From a virus, in the IMG/VR virus record IMGVR_UViG_3300036832_000799, positions 1 to 24,172 of that record: a stretch of DNA of 24,172 nucleotides; one strand, 5' to 3'. The notes beneath the pieces are model-generated. The model ran no database searches and had not been told where the DNA came from. It was given only the letters and a program-made list of their open reading frames with translations. Position 1 is the first letter of the stretch; each line of letters starts with the position of its first letter. A program made the translations under genes and the position numbers. Shown in pieces: positions 13,169 through 22,137 of the stretch.

Positions 13169-13906
13169 TCACTCCGCTGAATAGACGGTGAAATCTGCCC
13201 AGGCGCCGACATCCCAGCCGGCGCACAGCGCGGTCATCGTGTCGAACCCAAAAACCGGGGTGCCGCCCGGCCCTGCCGGATAGAGCGTCGGAAGAAAATG
13301 GTCGAGTTCGATGCCCGCCGGTTTGGTGTCGATCTCGCCAAAGGTGAAATAGCCCATCATGATCGGGTCGGGCGGCGCGGGGCCGATCAGCCCATACGCC
13401 ATCGAGCCGTTTTCCCAGTCTTGGATGACAAAGGTGTAGTCGGGATATTGCGACCAGATCGGCTGCCACGCTGCGTAGGCGCCGGGGATCGAGCCGTCCC
13501 AGTGATTGGCGAGGATGACCGCGCGCAGCAATAGCCGGTAGAGTTCGTCGGGCAGTGTGGCAAGACCGCTGTCGGGATCAAACGGACGCTTCCACACCGC
13601 CTGGTCCCAGCCGTAATTCTCGGCGTCCCAGGTAAAATAGGCGTAGATCGGCACCGGCAGGTAGCGCGACCGCCCGACCCACAGCCCGACCGCGTCGAGC
13701 TGCGCGCCAATCGCCAGATCGAGGTCGTAGTAGAGGTAGAAGTTCTGTTCCAGCCACGCGGTGTCGGCGAGCGGCTGTGCCGTGGTTTCGACCGTTGCGA
13801 CAAACTTGGGCTTGTCGCGGTGTTCCGAAGTGATTTCGTCCTGATAGGTCGAAAGATCGGCCGGCAGATGATCCTGCGGGTCGTCGGGACGGTTGATCGC
13901 GGCCAT
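13169..13906 (-). CDS. DUF2612 baseplate/tail protein
   Basis: 245 aa. The block 'ITSEHRDKPKFVATVETTAQPLADTAWL', then 'YDLDLAIGAQLDAVGLWVGRSRYLPVP' and 'YFTWDAENYGWDQAVWKRPFDP' followed by 'YRLLLRAVILANHWDGSIP', is the recognised DUF2612 signature. In contractile-tailed phages this protein follows baseplate J and is thought to link the wedge to tail fibres. ATG 13906 starts one base after the stop of gpJ (TGA-C-ATG). The rest (residues 150-245) is beta-rich and Gly/Pro-rich. It has no signal peptide. The assignment is strong; the exact structural role is inferred from order. Confidence 0.9.
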   Translation of the reverse strand: MAAINRPDDPQDHLPADLSTYQDEITSEHRDKPKFVATVETTAQPLADTAWLEQNFYLYYDLDLAIGAQLDAVGLWVGRSRYLPVPIYAYFTWDAENYGWDQAVWKRPFDPDSGLATLPDELYRLLLRAVILANHWDGSIPGAYAAWQPIWSQYPDYTFVIQDWENGSMAYGLIGPAPPDPIMMGYFTFGEIDTKPAGIELDHFLPTLYPAGPGGTPVFGFDTMTALCAGWDVGAWADFTVYSAE

Positions 13907-13907
13907 G

Positions 13908-15347
13908 TCAATGCGGATTGAGGATGATGTCGGCGATGTTGCTCACCGCCGCCGCCTCGTTGAATTGCACCAGCAGGTCGCCAACCCCGTAAATCTTGGC
14001 CCCGGCGACAATTGAGCGTGATGACGGTACCCCCGGCGCGATGGTGATCTGCGTCCCGCCAACGGCGGTCACGGTCGCCTGGAAGAAGGTCGCGTTGTCG
14101 AGTGTCGGCCACACCGTCTCGCCGACCACAAAGTACCCGCCATAGGTCACGTTGATCACGGTTGCCCCGGCGGGATAAGGACCGCCGGTCGCCTCCATCC
14201 CGGCGCGCGACAGCGCGAGACCATAAGGCGCATCGATCGAATAGGTGGCTCCCAAGGGATCGAGCTGCACCTGCAAGAGCCCGGTGCCGATGACCGCCGC
14301 GTCGCCATCGAGATTGGCCGGCGAATAGACATCGCCGAGCAGGACGTGCTGCCCGATTTCCAGCGAGTTGAAATATTCCGCCAGCGCCAGCTGGATGTAG
14401 CCGCCGACCGACTCGGTATAGCCGACAACCGCGGTCAGCCAGATCAGCACCGAAATCTCGATGCTGGTGAGTTGCCAGTAGGAGATGTAGTTCGCGGTAT
14501 TGGTCGAATCGTAGACGGTCACATGGGTGTTGCCGTAGGTCGGCACTCCCGGCGCCTTGACGGTCGCGATGGCCGTGGCGATGGCGTTCGGGTCGCCGCC
14601 CTGCACCACACAGGCGATGCTGCGGGCCGGGATGCCGGTGACGGGATCGGTCAGCACCGTGTCGTTCTGGAAGACCCTGGCCCGCGTCACGCCGGGAATG
14701 TTCAGCAGGTTCCCCTGGATACTGGCAAGCACCGTCTCGGCCGGGATCGCGGTCGACTTGGTCTGCCGCCGCCGGAGCTGCGCGTCGCTCTCGACCGGAG
14801 CGCCGGGTGTCGCGGCCTGGGCATTGTTGACGGTCTGCCAGCCGGGGGTCGGGGTGATGATCTGGGTGATTGTTCCCGGCGCGGCAATGGTCGCGCCGAG
14901 ACTGGTGCACACCGCGAGAACATCGATCAGACCCGATGGCGGAATGACCACGGTCTGCGAGATAAACCATTCCGTGCCGAGGTTGAGGTTGTCGGCCACG
15001 GTCGCGTTGGTGACGATGGTGCCCTCGGTGCCGCCGAGGGTCACGACCACGACGCTCGCGGACGAGGACTGGCGCTTGATGCCGTTGATCTTGACGATCG
15101 AGCTGAGGCCCGCGCCGACCGCATAGGACGGGACAAACTGGTTGAAGGCGGCGATGGCGCTGTTGTTGGTATCGTTCAGGCAATCGGCGATGATCCCCAG
15201 CCACTGCCCGTCCTGGGTGTCGGGGTCGATGTCGATGTCGATGCCGTAGATCGAGCGGTAGGCGTCCTGAAGATAGGCCAGCACCGCATCCATCGTCGGC
15301 GCGTGGATGCCGCTCTCATCGATGGTGACGACGATCGGAGTGGTCAT
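13908..15347 (-). CDS. Baseplate J-like protein (Mu gp47/P2 gpJ family)
   Basis: 479 aa. Typical of the Baseplate_J family: N-terminal 'AVLAYLQDAYRSIYGIDIDIDPDTQDGQWLGIIADCLND' helices, then 'LPGV'-like 'LNIPGVTRARVFQNDT' around residues 225-240, 'RSIACVVQGGDPNAIATAI', and a C-terminal beta-rich region. The protein forms the baseplate wedge that closes the contractile sheath. It is co-translated with the gp25-like protein (ATGA overlap at 15344-15347) and followed at once by DUF2612. Length is normal for the family (about 350-500 aa). A 605-aa frame on the same strand in another phase is a shadow. Confidence 0.92.
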   Translation of the reverse strand: MTTPIVVTIDESGIHAPTMDAVLAYLQDAYRSIYGIDIDIDPDTQDGQWLGIIADCLNDTNNSAIAAFNQFVPSYAVGAGLSSIVKINGIKRQSSSASVVVVTLGGTEGTIVTNATVADNLNLGTEWFISQTVVIPPSGLIDVLAVCTSLGATIAAPGTITQIITPTPGWQTVNNAQAATPGAPVESDAQLRRRQTKSTAIPAETVLASIQGNLLNIPGVTRARVFQNDTVLTDPVTGIPARSIACVVQGGDPNAIATAIATVKAPGVPTYGNTHVTVYDSTNTANYISYWQLTSIEISVLIWLTAVVGYTESVGGYIQLALAEYFNSLEIGQHVLLGDVYSPANLDGDAAVIGTGLLQVQLDPLGATYSIDAPYGLALSRAGMEATGGPYPAGATVINVTYGGYFVVGETVWPTLDNATFFQATVTAVGGTQITIAPGVPSSRSIVAGAKIYGVGDLLVQFNEAAAVSNIADIILNPH

Positions 15348-15793
15348 AGCGGATCAGACCCTCCCAGTGCCGACCAGACGATCACAAACCCCGAACGGAA
15401 GGCCGGCGGCTGGCTCACGGCAACGCCGAGCCGGCCATAGATCGTTTGGATGGCGATCTGTGCCGTGAAGCTGCGCAGGTCCGGGTCACCCTGCGAGGCG
15501 TAGCTTTCGATCGACTGCACACCCGGTGTCCGCAGCACCCGCTGCTGGATCGCGACATCGCGCGATAGCTGGGTGTGCGCGCCGAGAACCCGCCCCTGCT
15601 GCACGACCGCGTCCGACAGGGGGAAGCCGCCCCACGGCATTCCCTCGGTCAGATCGAGAAACCACTCGCCGCGATAGAGCAGCAGCCGGGTCATGGCCGA
15701 CTGCCCGACGCCCTCGGCCTGGTCGTGCCAGAAGTCGCCGGCATTGTGGCCAAACTGCATGTCGCCGGCAGCGTCTTGCTTACGAAGGCGCAT
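15344..15793 (-). CDS. Baseplate wedge protein, gp25/Mu gp46-like
   Basis: 149 aa. 'LLLYRGEWFLDLTEGMPWGG', 'VLRTPGVQSIESYASQGDPDLRSFTAQIAIQTIYG' and the position directly before baseplate J match the gp25-like/Mu gp46 wedge family, which joins the sheath to the baseplate. The start at 15793 overlaps the stop of the 89-aa gene by 14 bases. It has only a modest ribosome site (GCAGGGCG), so translation may depend on upstream ribosomes. Size fits the family (100-150 aa). Confidence 0.85.
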   Translation of the reverse strand: MRLRKQDAAGDMQFGHNAGDFWHDQAEGVGQSAMTRLLLYRGEWFLDLTEGMPWGGFPLSDAVVQQGRVLGAHTQLSRDVAIQQRVLRTPGVQSIESYASQGDPDLRSFTAQIAIQTIYGRLGVAVSQPPAFRSGFVIVWSALGGSDPL

Positions 15794-16049
15794 CGCCCTG
15801 CTCTACCGGCGCCGTCCTTGGCAGCGGATCGTGGTCGAGCCCGTTCCCCTCGATCGTGCTGTTCGCCTGCTGCGCCTGCTGCTGAAGCTGGTCGGTGACC
15901 GCCTGCACCAGCGCCGCAACCACGCGGTGGGGCAAGGGCAAATGGGGCGTGTCCAGCAACACTGCGAGGACGTTGTTCCATTGCTGCGCTTGCAGCGTCA
16001 CCGCCAGCGGCAACTCCGCGGCGACCGGGATTGGCTGTGATGTCTGCAT
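15780..16049 (-). CDS. Small phage protein, 89 aa
   Basis: 89 aa from ATG 16049, with AGGAG nine bases upstream overlapping the previous stop TAG (16061-16063). Residues 10-60 include 'VTLQAQQWNNVLAVLLD' and 'PHRVVAALVQAVTDQLQQQAQQ', a helix-turn-helix-like small fold common in phage tail clusters (the 'LxAQxWNxVLAxL' pattern). The C-terminus is Asp/Pro-rich and flexible. Function is unknown, possibly structural. An earlier start at 16127 would read into the upstream gene and has no ribosome site. Confidence 0.7.
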   Translation of the reverse strand: MQTSQPIPVAAELPLAVTLQAQQWNNVLAVLLDTPHLPLPHRVVAALVQAVTDQLQQQAQQANSTIEGNGLDHDPLPRTAPVEQGDAPS

Positions 16050-16060
16050 GGAGGTCGCTC

Positions 16061-16513
16061 CTACGGCATGGGGGGAAACGACGGCAGCGTGAGATCGGGC
16101 GGTCGCGGGTAGCCGTTGCGGTCGCACCAGTTGGCGACCTCGGAATCGCTCACCGTCGCGGCGGCGTATTCGGGCATGACCACGGCCATCGCGCTGTCGA
16201 GGTCACTCGTCAGCGTCGCTTCGTCCGCGTCGTTGTTCCACGGGCTGAGATGCATCCGCACCTTTTGCTGGATGCCGGGCGTCTCCAGCAGGTAAGGCGC
16301 CAGACGCTGCACCATCATTCCGGTGCTCAGCAGCGCGGGGGCCTGTTCGGCGGTGACCCGCTGCTGCACCCACGCCTTTTCGGGCGCCTCGTCGGTCGGC
16401 GGCAGCGGCTGCGCCGTGATGTAGGCCGCCCACGACAAGACCCGCGCGTAGATGCGGTCCTGGCAGATCGGCGAGCGCGGAAACGCCGCAACGCACTCGT
16501 TGTCGCTTGCCAT
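16061..16513 (-). CDS. Unknown 150-aa tail-cluster protein
   Basis: 150 aa from ATG 16513, which shares a base with the stop of the spike-fibre gene (TGATG). Unrecognised. A mostly helical N-terminal half ('ICQDRIYARVLSWAAYITAQPL', 'EKAWVQQRVTAEQAPALLSTGMMVQRLAPYLLE') is followed by 'DEATLTSDLDSAMAVVMPEYA' and a Pro-rich end 'PPDLTLPSFPPMP'. There is no signal peptide or membrane helix. It sits between the spike-fibre and the wedge genes, so a structural or assembly role is likely but not shown. A longer frame starting at 16741 is an artefact. Confidence 0.7.
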   Translation of the reverse strand: MASDNECVAAFPRSPICQDRIYARVLSWAAYITAQPLPPTDEAPEKAWVQQRVTAEQAPALLSTGMMVQRLAPYLLETPGIQQKVRMHLSPWNNDADEATLTSDLDSAMAVVMPEYAAATVSDSEVANWCDRNGYPRPPDLTLPSFPPMP

Positions 16514-19500
16514 CAAAGCCTCCCCTCTAAAGCTGCCAGCCGCGCGTTGGCGGCGTCGAGTTGCTCGCTCAATTGCTGGATGGCGCGCACCGCGTAGGTC
16601 AGCACCGGCTGCCATTGCGGGTGCAGCGAATCCGGCTTTTCCGGGTCTTCCTGATGCTGATAGCGCCGCACCGCGTGGGGGATCGCCGCTTCCAAATCCT
16701 CGGCGACCCAGCCGCAGTCGTAATGCGCGCCCACGGTCCATTCGCCGTCATCGTCGAGCGGCCCGCCGGGGGCGTCGTAGGCATACATCGGGATCGAGCG
16801 GATCGGGGTCAGCGCGTCGTAATCCGCGACCTCAACGATGTTTCGTTTGATGTTCCGTCCGCTGGGGGTCGAGAGAAAGATATAGCCGTAAGTATTGACC
16901 CAGATGTAAAGCGAGCTGCCGTCGTAGCGGATCGTGTAAAGCGCGCCGTTGCCGTTACTTGAAAAATAAGCACTGTTCATATTGACGTAATAACCAACCG
17001 TCAAAACGCTGTTGCTGCCGACGACCGAAACATTGTTGGCGAAGAGACCCAATGAACTGAGATTAGCGCCCGCCGCCGCGCTGATATTCAAAGCGGGGGC
17101 GCTGGTCGTGGCAAGAACGCCATAACTACTTAAATTGAGCGTGCCGCCGCTGATGATCGCCGAACCGCCGACGACAAGCCCGCCGGCGTTGTCGAGCGAC
17201 ATGCGGTTGGTGCCGGCGCTGTTGTACCAGAGGAAGCTACCGTTGCCGGAACCAAGCTGAAACGCGTAGTTGGTGCTGGTCAGGTTGAGCAAAGCGCCGC
17301 CGACGCCCCAGAGCGAGCCGCCGTTGATCGTCATCACGTCATAGATCAGCACCGAGCGGCTGGGTGACGCACCTGCGCCGACGATACTCAGGTTGTTGGC
17401 GTTGTAGCCGCGATAATCGATCGTCCCGGCGGCGGTATCGTCACCGCTGACAATCGGAAACCGCCAGCGGGTCGGGCTGAATTGGGCATTGACGGTCGTC
17501 GAGCCGAGGTCGGTCGTGCTGAAATTAAAGATGGGACCGGCACCAATTGCGCCCGAGCCGGTAAACAGGCCGATGGTGCCGCTGCGCGCCCAGATCGCCA
17601 GATTTCCGGTCGCGTCGCCACTGGTCGCGTTGGCCTTGCGTGCTTGTATCCCGGCCAGATCGGCCCACGCGCCCGCTGTCGTATAGTGTCCTTCAAGCGT
17701 GATCCCACCACCGACCCCCGCCGCCATCGGCCGCGCATCAAGAAACTGAGCGCTCGCGATCTCCCACCAGTTGGTCGGGGAGCTTGGATTAAAGATACTG
17801 CCGACGTTGAGCGGCCCGGTCACCGTCATCGCCCCAGCACCCGAGATGGCGGCGACATTAGCCCCGGCGTAGTTCTGAAACAGAAAGTTCGGAGTAGCGC
17901 CACTGCCGAGCTTGAGAAGCGTGCTGTTTGCGTCGGCGAAGATCAGCGGGCCGCCCGTGGTATTAGCCGAGCCGGTCGCGTTGGCGAAATAGTGGTAGTT
18001 GCTCGCCTGCGTGACGTTGCCGGTCACGTTGAGCGTGCCGCCCACCGTCAGGTTTCCTGGCCCGCTCAGCGAGCCCCCGGTCAGCGGCAGGTATCCGGCG
18101 GCGACACTGTTGAGTTGCTGGAGCGGCACCGCCTGCAAGGCCGATGCGGCATTGCCCGGTAGCGTCACGGTTCCGGTAAAGACCGGCGACGCGAGCGGAG
18201 CCGCGCCCAAATTGACCAGCGCTGCCGCTGCGGTCGTCGCGTTGGTGCCGCCGCTGGAAATAGCGACCGGCACCGTCAGCAGAACCGTATTCGGCGTCGT
18301 CCCGGTATTGAGCGTCAACCCGGTGCCGACCTGCCAGTTTGGTCCCTGCGGGCCGGTTGCCCCCGTCGCGCCGGTTGCTCCGGTCGGACCCGTCGGCCCC
18401 GGCACAGTGGACGCGGCCCCCGTTGCACCTGTGGGGCCGGTTGGCCCCGCGACACCCTGCGGACCTTGCGGACCCGTTGGTCCGGCTGGACCCGGAACCG
18501 TACTATCAGCGCCGCTCGCACCCGTCGCGCCGGTATCACCTTTGGGTCCGGTCGGACCTGCCGGGCCGGGAACGGTGGAGTCGGCACCAGTTGCGCCCGT
18601 TGGGCCTGCCGGTCCGGTTGGGCCGGCAATGCCCTGCTGTCCTTGTGATCCGGTATCGCCTTTGGGTCCGGTCGGTCCCGCCGGACCCGGCACCGTGCTA
18701 TCCGCACCAGTTGCGCCCGTTGGCCCCTGCGGCCCGGTCGGACCTGCGACGCCCTGCGGCCCCTGCGTGCCGGTCGCTCCGGTATCGCCCTTTGGTCCCT
18801 GCGATCCGGTTGCGCCGGTAGCGCCGGTTGGACCCGGCGCACCCTGATTGCCCTGCGGCCCCTGCGGCCCCGTGCCGCCCGTTGCGCCTGCTGGGCCGAC
18901 CGGACCCTGCGCCCCCGTCGCGCCGGGATTGCCCTGCGCCCCCGGCGCTCCCGGCGGCCCGGCGATGCCCTGCGGCCCAACCAGCGACGTTCCGGGTGTC
19001 GGCCATGTTCCGGCCTTGGGGCCGTAGATGTTGTGCGGCGTCGTGTCGATGTAGAAATCGCCGTCGACGCCGGTCGTGTTCGGCGGCGCTCCCGTGCCGT
19101 TGAGTACGGTGTTGCCGTCCGTGCCATCCGCACCCGGCGGCCCCTGTGGTCCTTCCGGTCCCGGCGGTCCCGGCCCGCCGCCGCCGCCGCTGCCGATCGG
19201 CACGCCGTTGACAAAGAACCCGCCGAGCGCGTCGATCAGCCCCTTCGCCCGGTGATCGCCGTCCGTATTGACATTGCCGGTGTGGTGCGTGGTCGGCGAA
19301 TCGAGGGTGTTGGTGCCCGACGCTTTGAGGTTGTTGTTCTCGGTGTTGGTGTTGAGCCCCTTGCCGTTGACCGAGGTCGGGTTGTCGGGCGCCGTGAAGG
19401 TGAACATCCCGCTGCTCGACCCGTCGCGTGTCGTGCTGACTTGCGGATTGAAATCGAGGTTGGTCTTCCCGTCGTTGGTGCGGAGCTGCCAGGTCTTGGC

Positions 19501-19947
19501 CGAGACGTTCTGGAGCTTGTTCGGCTGGCTCTTGAACCCCGGAATAAAGAAGCCGTCGGAGAGCGAGTGCATTCGGCTTTCGGGCTGGGTCTGCTGGCCG
19601 CCCTGCGCCCACCAATTATCGATGCTGCGCGACGCGAAGATCGTCAGCCCCTCGTCGCCTTTGGTGACCGGGATCGTGATCGCCATTCCGCCGCCGCCCA
19701 ATTGGAGCGTCGGCATGTCTTGCAGTGTCGGGATGGTCTTCCACGTGACCTTACCGCCCGGTGCCTGTTCCGCCATCTGCACCGCAGGATTGGCGTCGAC
19801 CGTGTTCTGCCCGGTGTCGTGCTTCTCGGCGATCGTCGGCATCGCCGTCTGGATGCGCGCTTGCAGTGCCTCGCCATCCTGGCGCGAGGCTTCGTCCCAG
19901 TCGGTAAAGCGCTCGACGGGATCGAAAGTACCGTTGCTCTGTGCCAT
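16513..19947 (-). CDS. Central spike (Gp138-like) fused to collagen-like fibre and S74 chaperone
   Basis: 1144 aa from ATG 19947 (GAGG overlaps the previous stop; a start at 19989 is rejected). Residues 1-165 match the Gp138/GpV-type membrane-puncturing spike N-terminus: '[50 protein letters not shown]' (OB-fold), then '[13 protein letters not shown]' and 'WQLRTNDG'. Residues 230-252 link to collagen-like Gly-X-Y repeats (258-278, 324-536) around a 45-residue '[21 protein letters not shown]' module. Residues 540-1000 are a beta-rich shaft, and 1020-1144 an S74 domain with S1029 and K1034 spaced as a Ser-Lys dyad. Usually the spike is a separate short protein. Here one chain appears to serve as baseplate spike, fibre shaft and trimerisation chaperone. 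Order (hub, Dit-like, plug, spike) supports the spike call. Confidence 0.85.
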   Translation of the reverse strand: MAQSNGTFDPVERFTDWDEASRQDGEALQARIQTAMPTIAEKHDTGQNTVDANPAVQMAEQAPGGKVTWKTIPTLQDMPTLQLGGGGMAITIPVTKGDEGLTIFASRSIDNWWAQGGQQTQPESRMHSLSDGFFIPGFKSQPNKLQNVSAKTWQLRTNDGKTNLDFNPQVSTTRDGSSSGMFTFTAPDNPTSVNGKGLNTNTENNNLKASGTNTLDSPTTHHTGNVNTDGDHRAKGLIDALGGFFVNGVPIGSGGGGGPGPPGPEGPQGPPGADGTDGNTVLNGTGAPPNTTGVDGDFYIDTTPHNIYGPKAGTWPTPGTSLVGPQGIAGPPGAPGAQGNPGATGAQGPVGPAGATGGTGPQGPQGNQGAPGPTGATGATGSQGPKGDTGATGTQGPQGVAGPTGPQGPTGATGADSTVPGPAGPTGPKGDTGSQGQQGIAGPTGPAGPTGATGADSTVPGPAGPTGPKGDTGATGASGADSTVPGPAGPTGPQGPQGVAGPTGPTGATGAASTVPGPTGPTGATGATGATGPQGPNWQVGTGLTLNTGTTPNTVLLTVPVAISSGGTNATTAAAALVNLGAAPLASPVFTGTVTLPGNAASALQAVPLQQLNSVAAGYLPLTGGSLSGPGNLTVGGTLNVTGNVTQASNYHYFANATGSANTTGGPLIFADANSTLLKLGSGATPNFLFQNYAGANVAAISGAGAMTVTGPLNVGSIFNPSSPTNWWEIASAQFLDARPMAAGVGGGITLEGHYTTAGAWADLAGIQARKANATSGDATGNLAIWARSGTIGLFTGSGAIGAGPIFNFSTTDLGSTTVNAQFSPTRWRFPIVSGDDTAAGTIDYRGYNANNLSIVGAGASPSRSVLIYDVMTINGGSLWGVGGALLNLTSTNYAFQLGSGNGSFLWYNSAGTNRMSLDNAGGLVVGGSAIISGGTLNLSSYGVLATTSAPALNISAAAGANLSSLGLFANNVSVVGSNSVLTVGYYVNMNSAYFSSNGNGALYTIRYDGSSLYIWVNTYGYIFLSTPSGRNIKRNIVEVADYDALTPIRSIPMYAYDAPGGPLDDDGEWTVGAHYDCGWVAEDLEAAIPHAVRRYQHQEDPEKPDSLHPQWQPVLTYAVRAIQQLSEQLDAANARLAALEGRL
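16516..17310 (-). repeat. Duplicated fibre/S74 module, copy B
   Basis: The counterpart of 9143-10096 within the spike-fibre gene, sharing the shaft blocks and the S74 domain. At DNA level, 22 identical bases lie at 16606-16627 and 9221-9242. It is about 160 bases shorter than copy A because copy A has one extra 'SIGLFA' shaft block. Confidence 0.75.
18337..18978 (-). repeat. Collagen-like Gly-X-Y coding repeat with 120-bp period
   Basis: About 70 Gly-X-Y triplets in frame. Blocks '[19 protein letters not shown]' recur at residues 415 and 455 (exactly 40 residues, 120 bases apart) and again, varied, at 480 and 511. On the plus strand the segments near 18531-18600 and 18651-18720 are near identical. 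A smaller collagen block lies at 19114-19176. Confidence 0.85.
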
Positions 19948-19954
19948 CAGCGCC

Positions 19955-20287
19955 TCACGGCAGCACCAGATAGACCCGCCCGTCGCCACCCAGATTGGTA
20001 AAATTCGGTATCTGATCGGGCGAGTTCGCCGGCCCGATGGTCATCACCGTGATGATCGTGTGCGCCGCCAGCGGCAGGTAGGCGAACTGTTCGAGCACGT
20101 CGCAGCCGGTGACCACCGCCAGCCCGGAGAGAATCGGCGCGGCATTGAGCCCGTCCCAGATGTCGAGCAGCCAATACTGGGCCATGCGGTTCCACTTGAA
20201 GTGCAGCGTGTAGGACGCGCCCTGCCAGGTCACGATTTCCGAAAACGGCCGCCCCGACAGCGTCGGTATCTCGGTAACGGTCGCCAT
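19955..20287 (-). CDS. Baseplate plug protein (DUF6983-like)
   Basis: 110 aa. '[27 protein letters not shown]' and '[18 protein letters not shown]', followed by a C-terminal '[12 protein letters not shown]', is the pattern of the small phage baseplate plug family (Pam3 gp18-like/DUF6983), which seals the tube at the baseplate hub. The start at 20287 shares one base with the upstream TGA (TGATG). It lies between the Dit-like and the spike genes, as expected. A longer 188-aa frame starting at 20521 is out-of-frame padding over the upstream gene. Residue positions 15-50 form the conserved core. Confidence 0.85.
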   Translation of the reverse strand: MATVTEIPTLSGRPFSEIVTWQGASYTLHFKWNRMAQYWLLDIWDGLNAAPILSGLAVVTGCDVLEQFAYLPLAAHTIITVMTIGPANSPDQIPNFTNLGGDGRVYLVLP

Positions 20288-20961
20288 CACGCCGCCATCG
20301 TTTCGGGCAGGTCGATGCCCTTGGCCGTGCCGGCATCGTTGTTGTTTTTGACCGTCTCGGTCTCGACCTTGCTCGAGGTCGCGGCGGGCGGGTTGGTCGT
20401 CGGCTGTTCGCCCTTCTCCTGCGGCGGCGCGGTGTCGTCGGGCTGGGCGTGCTGGTCGGGATTGTCCGCCATGCCCTGGTATTCGACGGTCTGCGTCCCG
20501 ACGATGATCACCTGTCGACACGTGATCGTCGCCATCAGCGCGAACTCGCTGGTCGGGTCGGTGACGACGCTCAGCCGCTGCATCAACATATTGGAATAAC
20601 TGCGTTTGCCGGTGATTACGTCAAACGGCATCATCGCCGCCTGCCAGCTTAGCAACAGCCCGTAGACGCCGGTTTCGGCGGACAAATCCTTGGCGTGAGC
20701 CACATCCCAGCCGGCACGAATATTTACCGTTACTGGGGTCTTAAAGGCATGATCCGAAATCGGAGCGCCTTTTTCTACGGGATGGTCGGTAATTTGAAGT
20801 GCATCTTCCCCCGTTTCGTCAATGGTTACTTGCGCGACGATGCCGCCGATCGACCGGCCGTGCGGCACAAACATCGCGGGCGACCAATTGCCATAGGGCA
20901 GCACCGCACTCGGCGCAGACTCGCCCGGTGTCGCCCCGCGCGACGGGAAGACCGCGCCCAT
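20287..20961 (-). CDS. Dit-like phage tail protein
   Basis: 224 aa. Residues 42-155 contain 'AQVTIDETGEDALQITDHPVEKGAPISDH', cut by 'TPVTVNI', then 'YGLLLSWQAAMMPFDVITGKRSYSNMLMQRLSVVTD' and 'FALMATITCRQVIIV'. This is the Dit-like N-terminal domain that forms a ring at the end of the tail tube. Residues 160-224 are a Pro/Glu/Thr/Lys-rich disordered tail, which is longer than usual. ATG 20961 directly follows the stop TAG of the hub gene (TAGATG). No catalytic role is expected. Confidence 0.85.
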   Translation of the reverse strand: MGAVFPSRGATPGESAPSAVLPYGNWSPAMFVPHGRSIGGIVAQVTIDETGEDALQITDHPVEKGAPISDHAFKTPVTVNIRAGWDVAHAKDLSAETGVYGLLLSWQAAMMPFDVITGKRSYSNMLMQRLSVVTDPTSEFALMATITCRQVIIVGTQTVEYQGMADNPDQHAQPDDTAPPQEKGEQPTTNPPAATSSKVETETVKNNNDAGTAKGIDLPETMAA

Positions 20962-22137
20962 CTATTGATCCGGCGCCCCCGACCGGCGCTTAAACACGGT
21001 CGAGGGGTTTTCGATCATGACGTTGCCGTCGGCATCGAGCGCGACACAGGTCATATCGCAGTACCAGGGCTGCCCGCGCGTGTCCCCGGTGTAGGTCATC
21101 ATGATGACCTTGTAGCGCCCGGTCGGTGAAGTCGGCGCGACCTCGAAGTTCTCGTCGCCGGTTGCGATCGACTTGGTCGGCATCCCCTGCGCCCACTCGG
21201 CGCCGCTGCCAGGGACAAAGGCGACACCGCTCAGCAGTTCCTTGTCGATGCGAATGACCCCGCCGAGGCGGATTTTCGGGTTGAGCAGGCAGCGCGCCTG
21301 GATGCCCTGCGGCGTCACCTCGGGGATGCTGACCAAGCCGGTCTTGGGGTTCAAGACCACTTCCTGCCCCGGCAGGTACTTGTCCTTCCGCACGACATAG
21401 ATCACCCCCAGGTCGACGTACATATTCGCGCCTTCTTTGTTCATGTAGTCGCGGAGGTGGTCGCGGGTCGCCCCGGCGAGCGTCTTGCCCCGCTGCAAGA
21501 TGCCCTGGCCGATGCTGGGATCGATAAAGCCCAGTGTGGCGCCTCCGACCGAGACGAGATTGTTGACCAGCGCGTTGATCACCGCCTTGTCCTGCACCCC
21601 CTTCTGAAACTTCATGTAGGACGTTGCGGTGTTCATGATGGTGTCGCCATCGCCCGCGTGGATTTCGAGATAGGTATCGGTCGGGTTCTCTTTGCCGCGT
21701 CGGTACTGCACGACGGTGCCGTCAAAGATCACCCCGTAATTGGCGTATTTGTACCCCGCCGACAGTTGCACGCGGGTGAACTCGTAGACCTTCTTCATCG
21801 TCTGTGGCGCCATGTTGTAGACCCGCGCGCGCAGCAGGTTGGGCGAGGAATTGGTGGTGCGGTTCACGGTGAACTCGACCCGCAATTCGGCGAGTTCCAG
21901 CCCTTGCTTGGCGTTGGTGCCGGCGGCGGTGCCCCCGGTGCTGCCGTTGACATCCGCGCCGGTTCCCGAGCCGTAGACGATGAGGCTGACTTGCCGCAGC
22001 CACTGGGCGTCGTTGGTCGCCGTCGCCCCTGGCGTGAAATAGCCCGAATAGGGCCCGTCGCTGGGCTCCATCTGAAAGGCCAGCTTGCGCCAGCCTTCCA
22101 GCGTCTTGCTCATGTCTGTGCCGCTGGTGTCGCTCAT
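20962..22137 (-). CDS. Baseplate hub protein (gp27-like)
   Basis: 391 aa. It lies directly after the tape measure gene with an ATGA overlap (22134-22137). The core has 'LRVEFTVNRTTNSSPNLLRARVYNMAPQTMKKVYE', 'VQLSAGYKYANYGVIFDGTVVQYRRGKENPTDTYLEIHAGDGD' and 'PKIRLGGVIRIDKELLSGVAF', typical of the hub proteins in compact myovirus baseplates (gp27/gpD-like). It binds the tube and the central spike. The first 60 residues are an unusual Gly/Thr/Ser-rich, probably flexible extension. The start at Met 9 (22113) is possible, but the overlap favours 22137. The family call is by order and pattern; moderate to good. Confidence 0.8.
   Translation of the reverse strand: MSDTSGTDMSKTLEGWRKLAFQMEPSDGPYSGYFTPGATATNDAQWLRQVSLIVYGSGTGADVNGSTGGTAAGTNAKQGLELAELRVEFTVNRTTNSSPNLLRARVYNMAPQTMKKVYEFTRVQLSAGYKYANYGVIFDGTVVQYRRGKENPTDTYLEIHAGDGDTIMNTATSYMKFQKGVQDKAVINALVNNLVSVGGATLGFIDPSIGQGILQRGKTLAGATRDHLRDYMNKEGANMYVDLGVIYVVRKDKYLPGQEVVLNPKTGLVSIPEVTPQGIQARCLLNPKIRLGGVIRIDKELLSGVAFVPGSGAEWAQGMPTKSIATGDENFEVAPTSPTGRYKVIMMTYTGDTRGQPWYCDMTCVALDADGNVMIENPSTVFKRRSGAPDQ

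Noticed and set aside
13387-15204. 605-codon minus-strand frame in another phase over baseplate J and DUF2612
   Set aside because: It overlaps two confidently recognised baseplate genes in a different frame and shows Arg/Ser-rich shadow composition.
14346-15440. Plus-strand 364-codon open frame
   Set aside because: It is antisense to baseplate J, with no ribosome site and Gly/Arg/Asp-rich shadow composition.
18337-19176. Repeats considered as a CRISPR array or tandem satellite
   Set aside because: The repeats are in frame, encode Gly-X-Y triplets and have no unique spacers of constant length.
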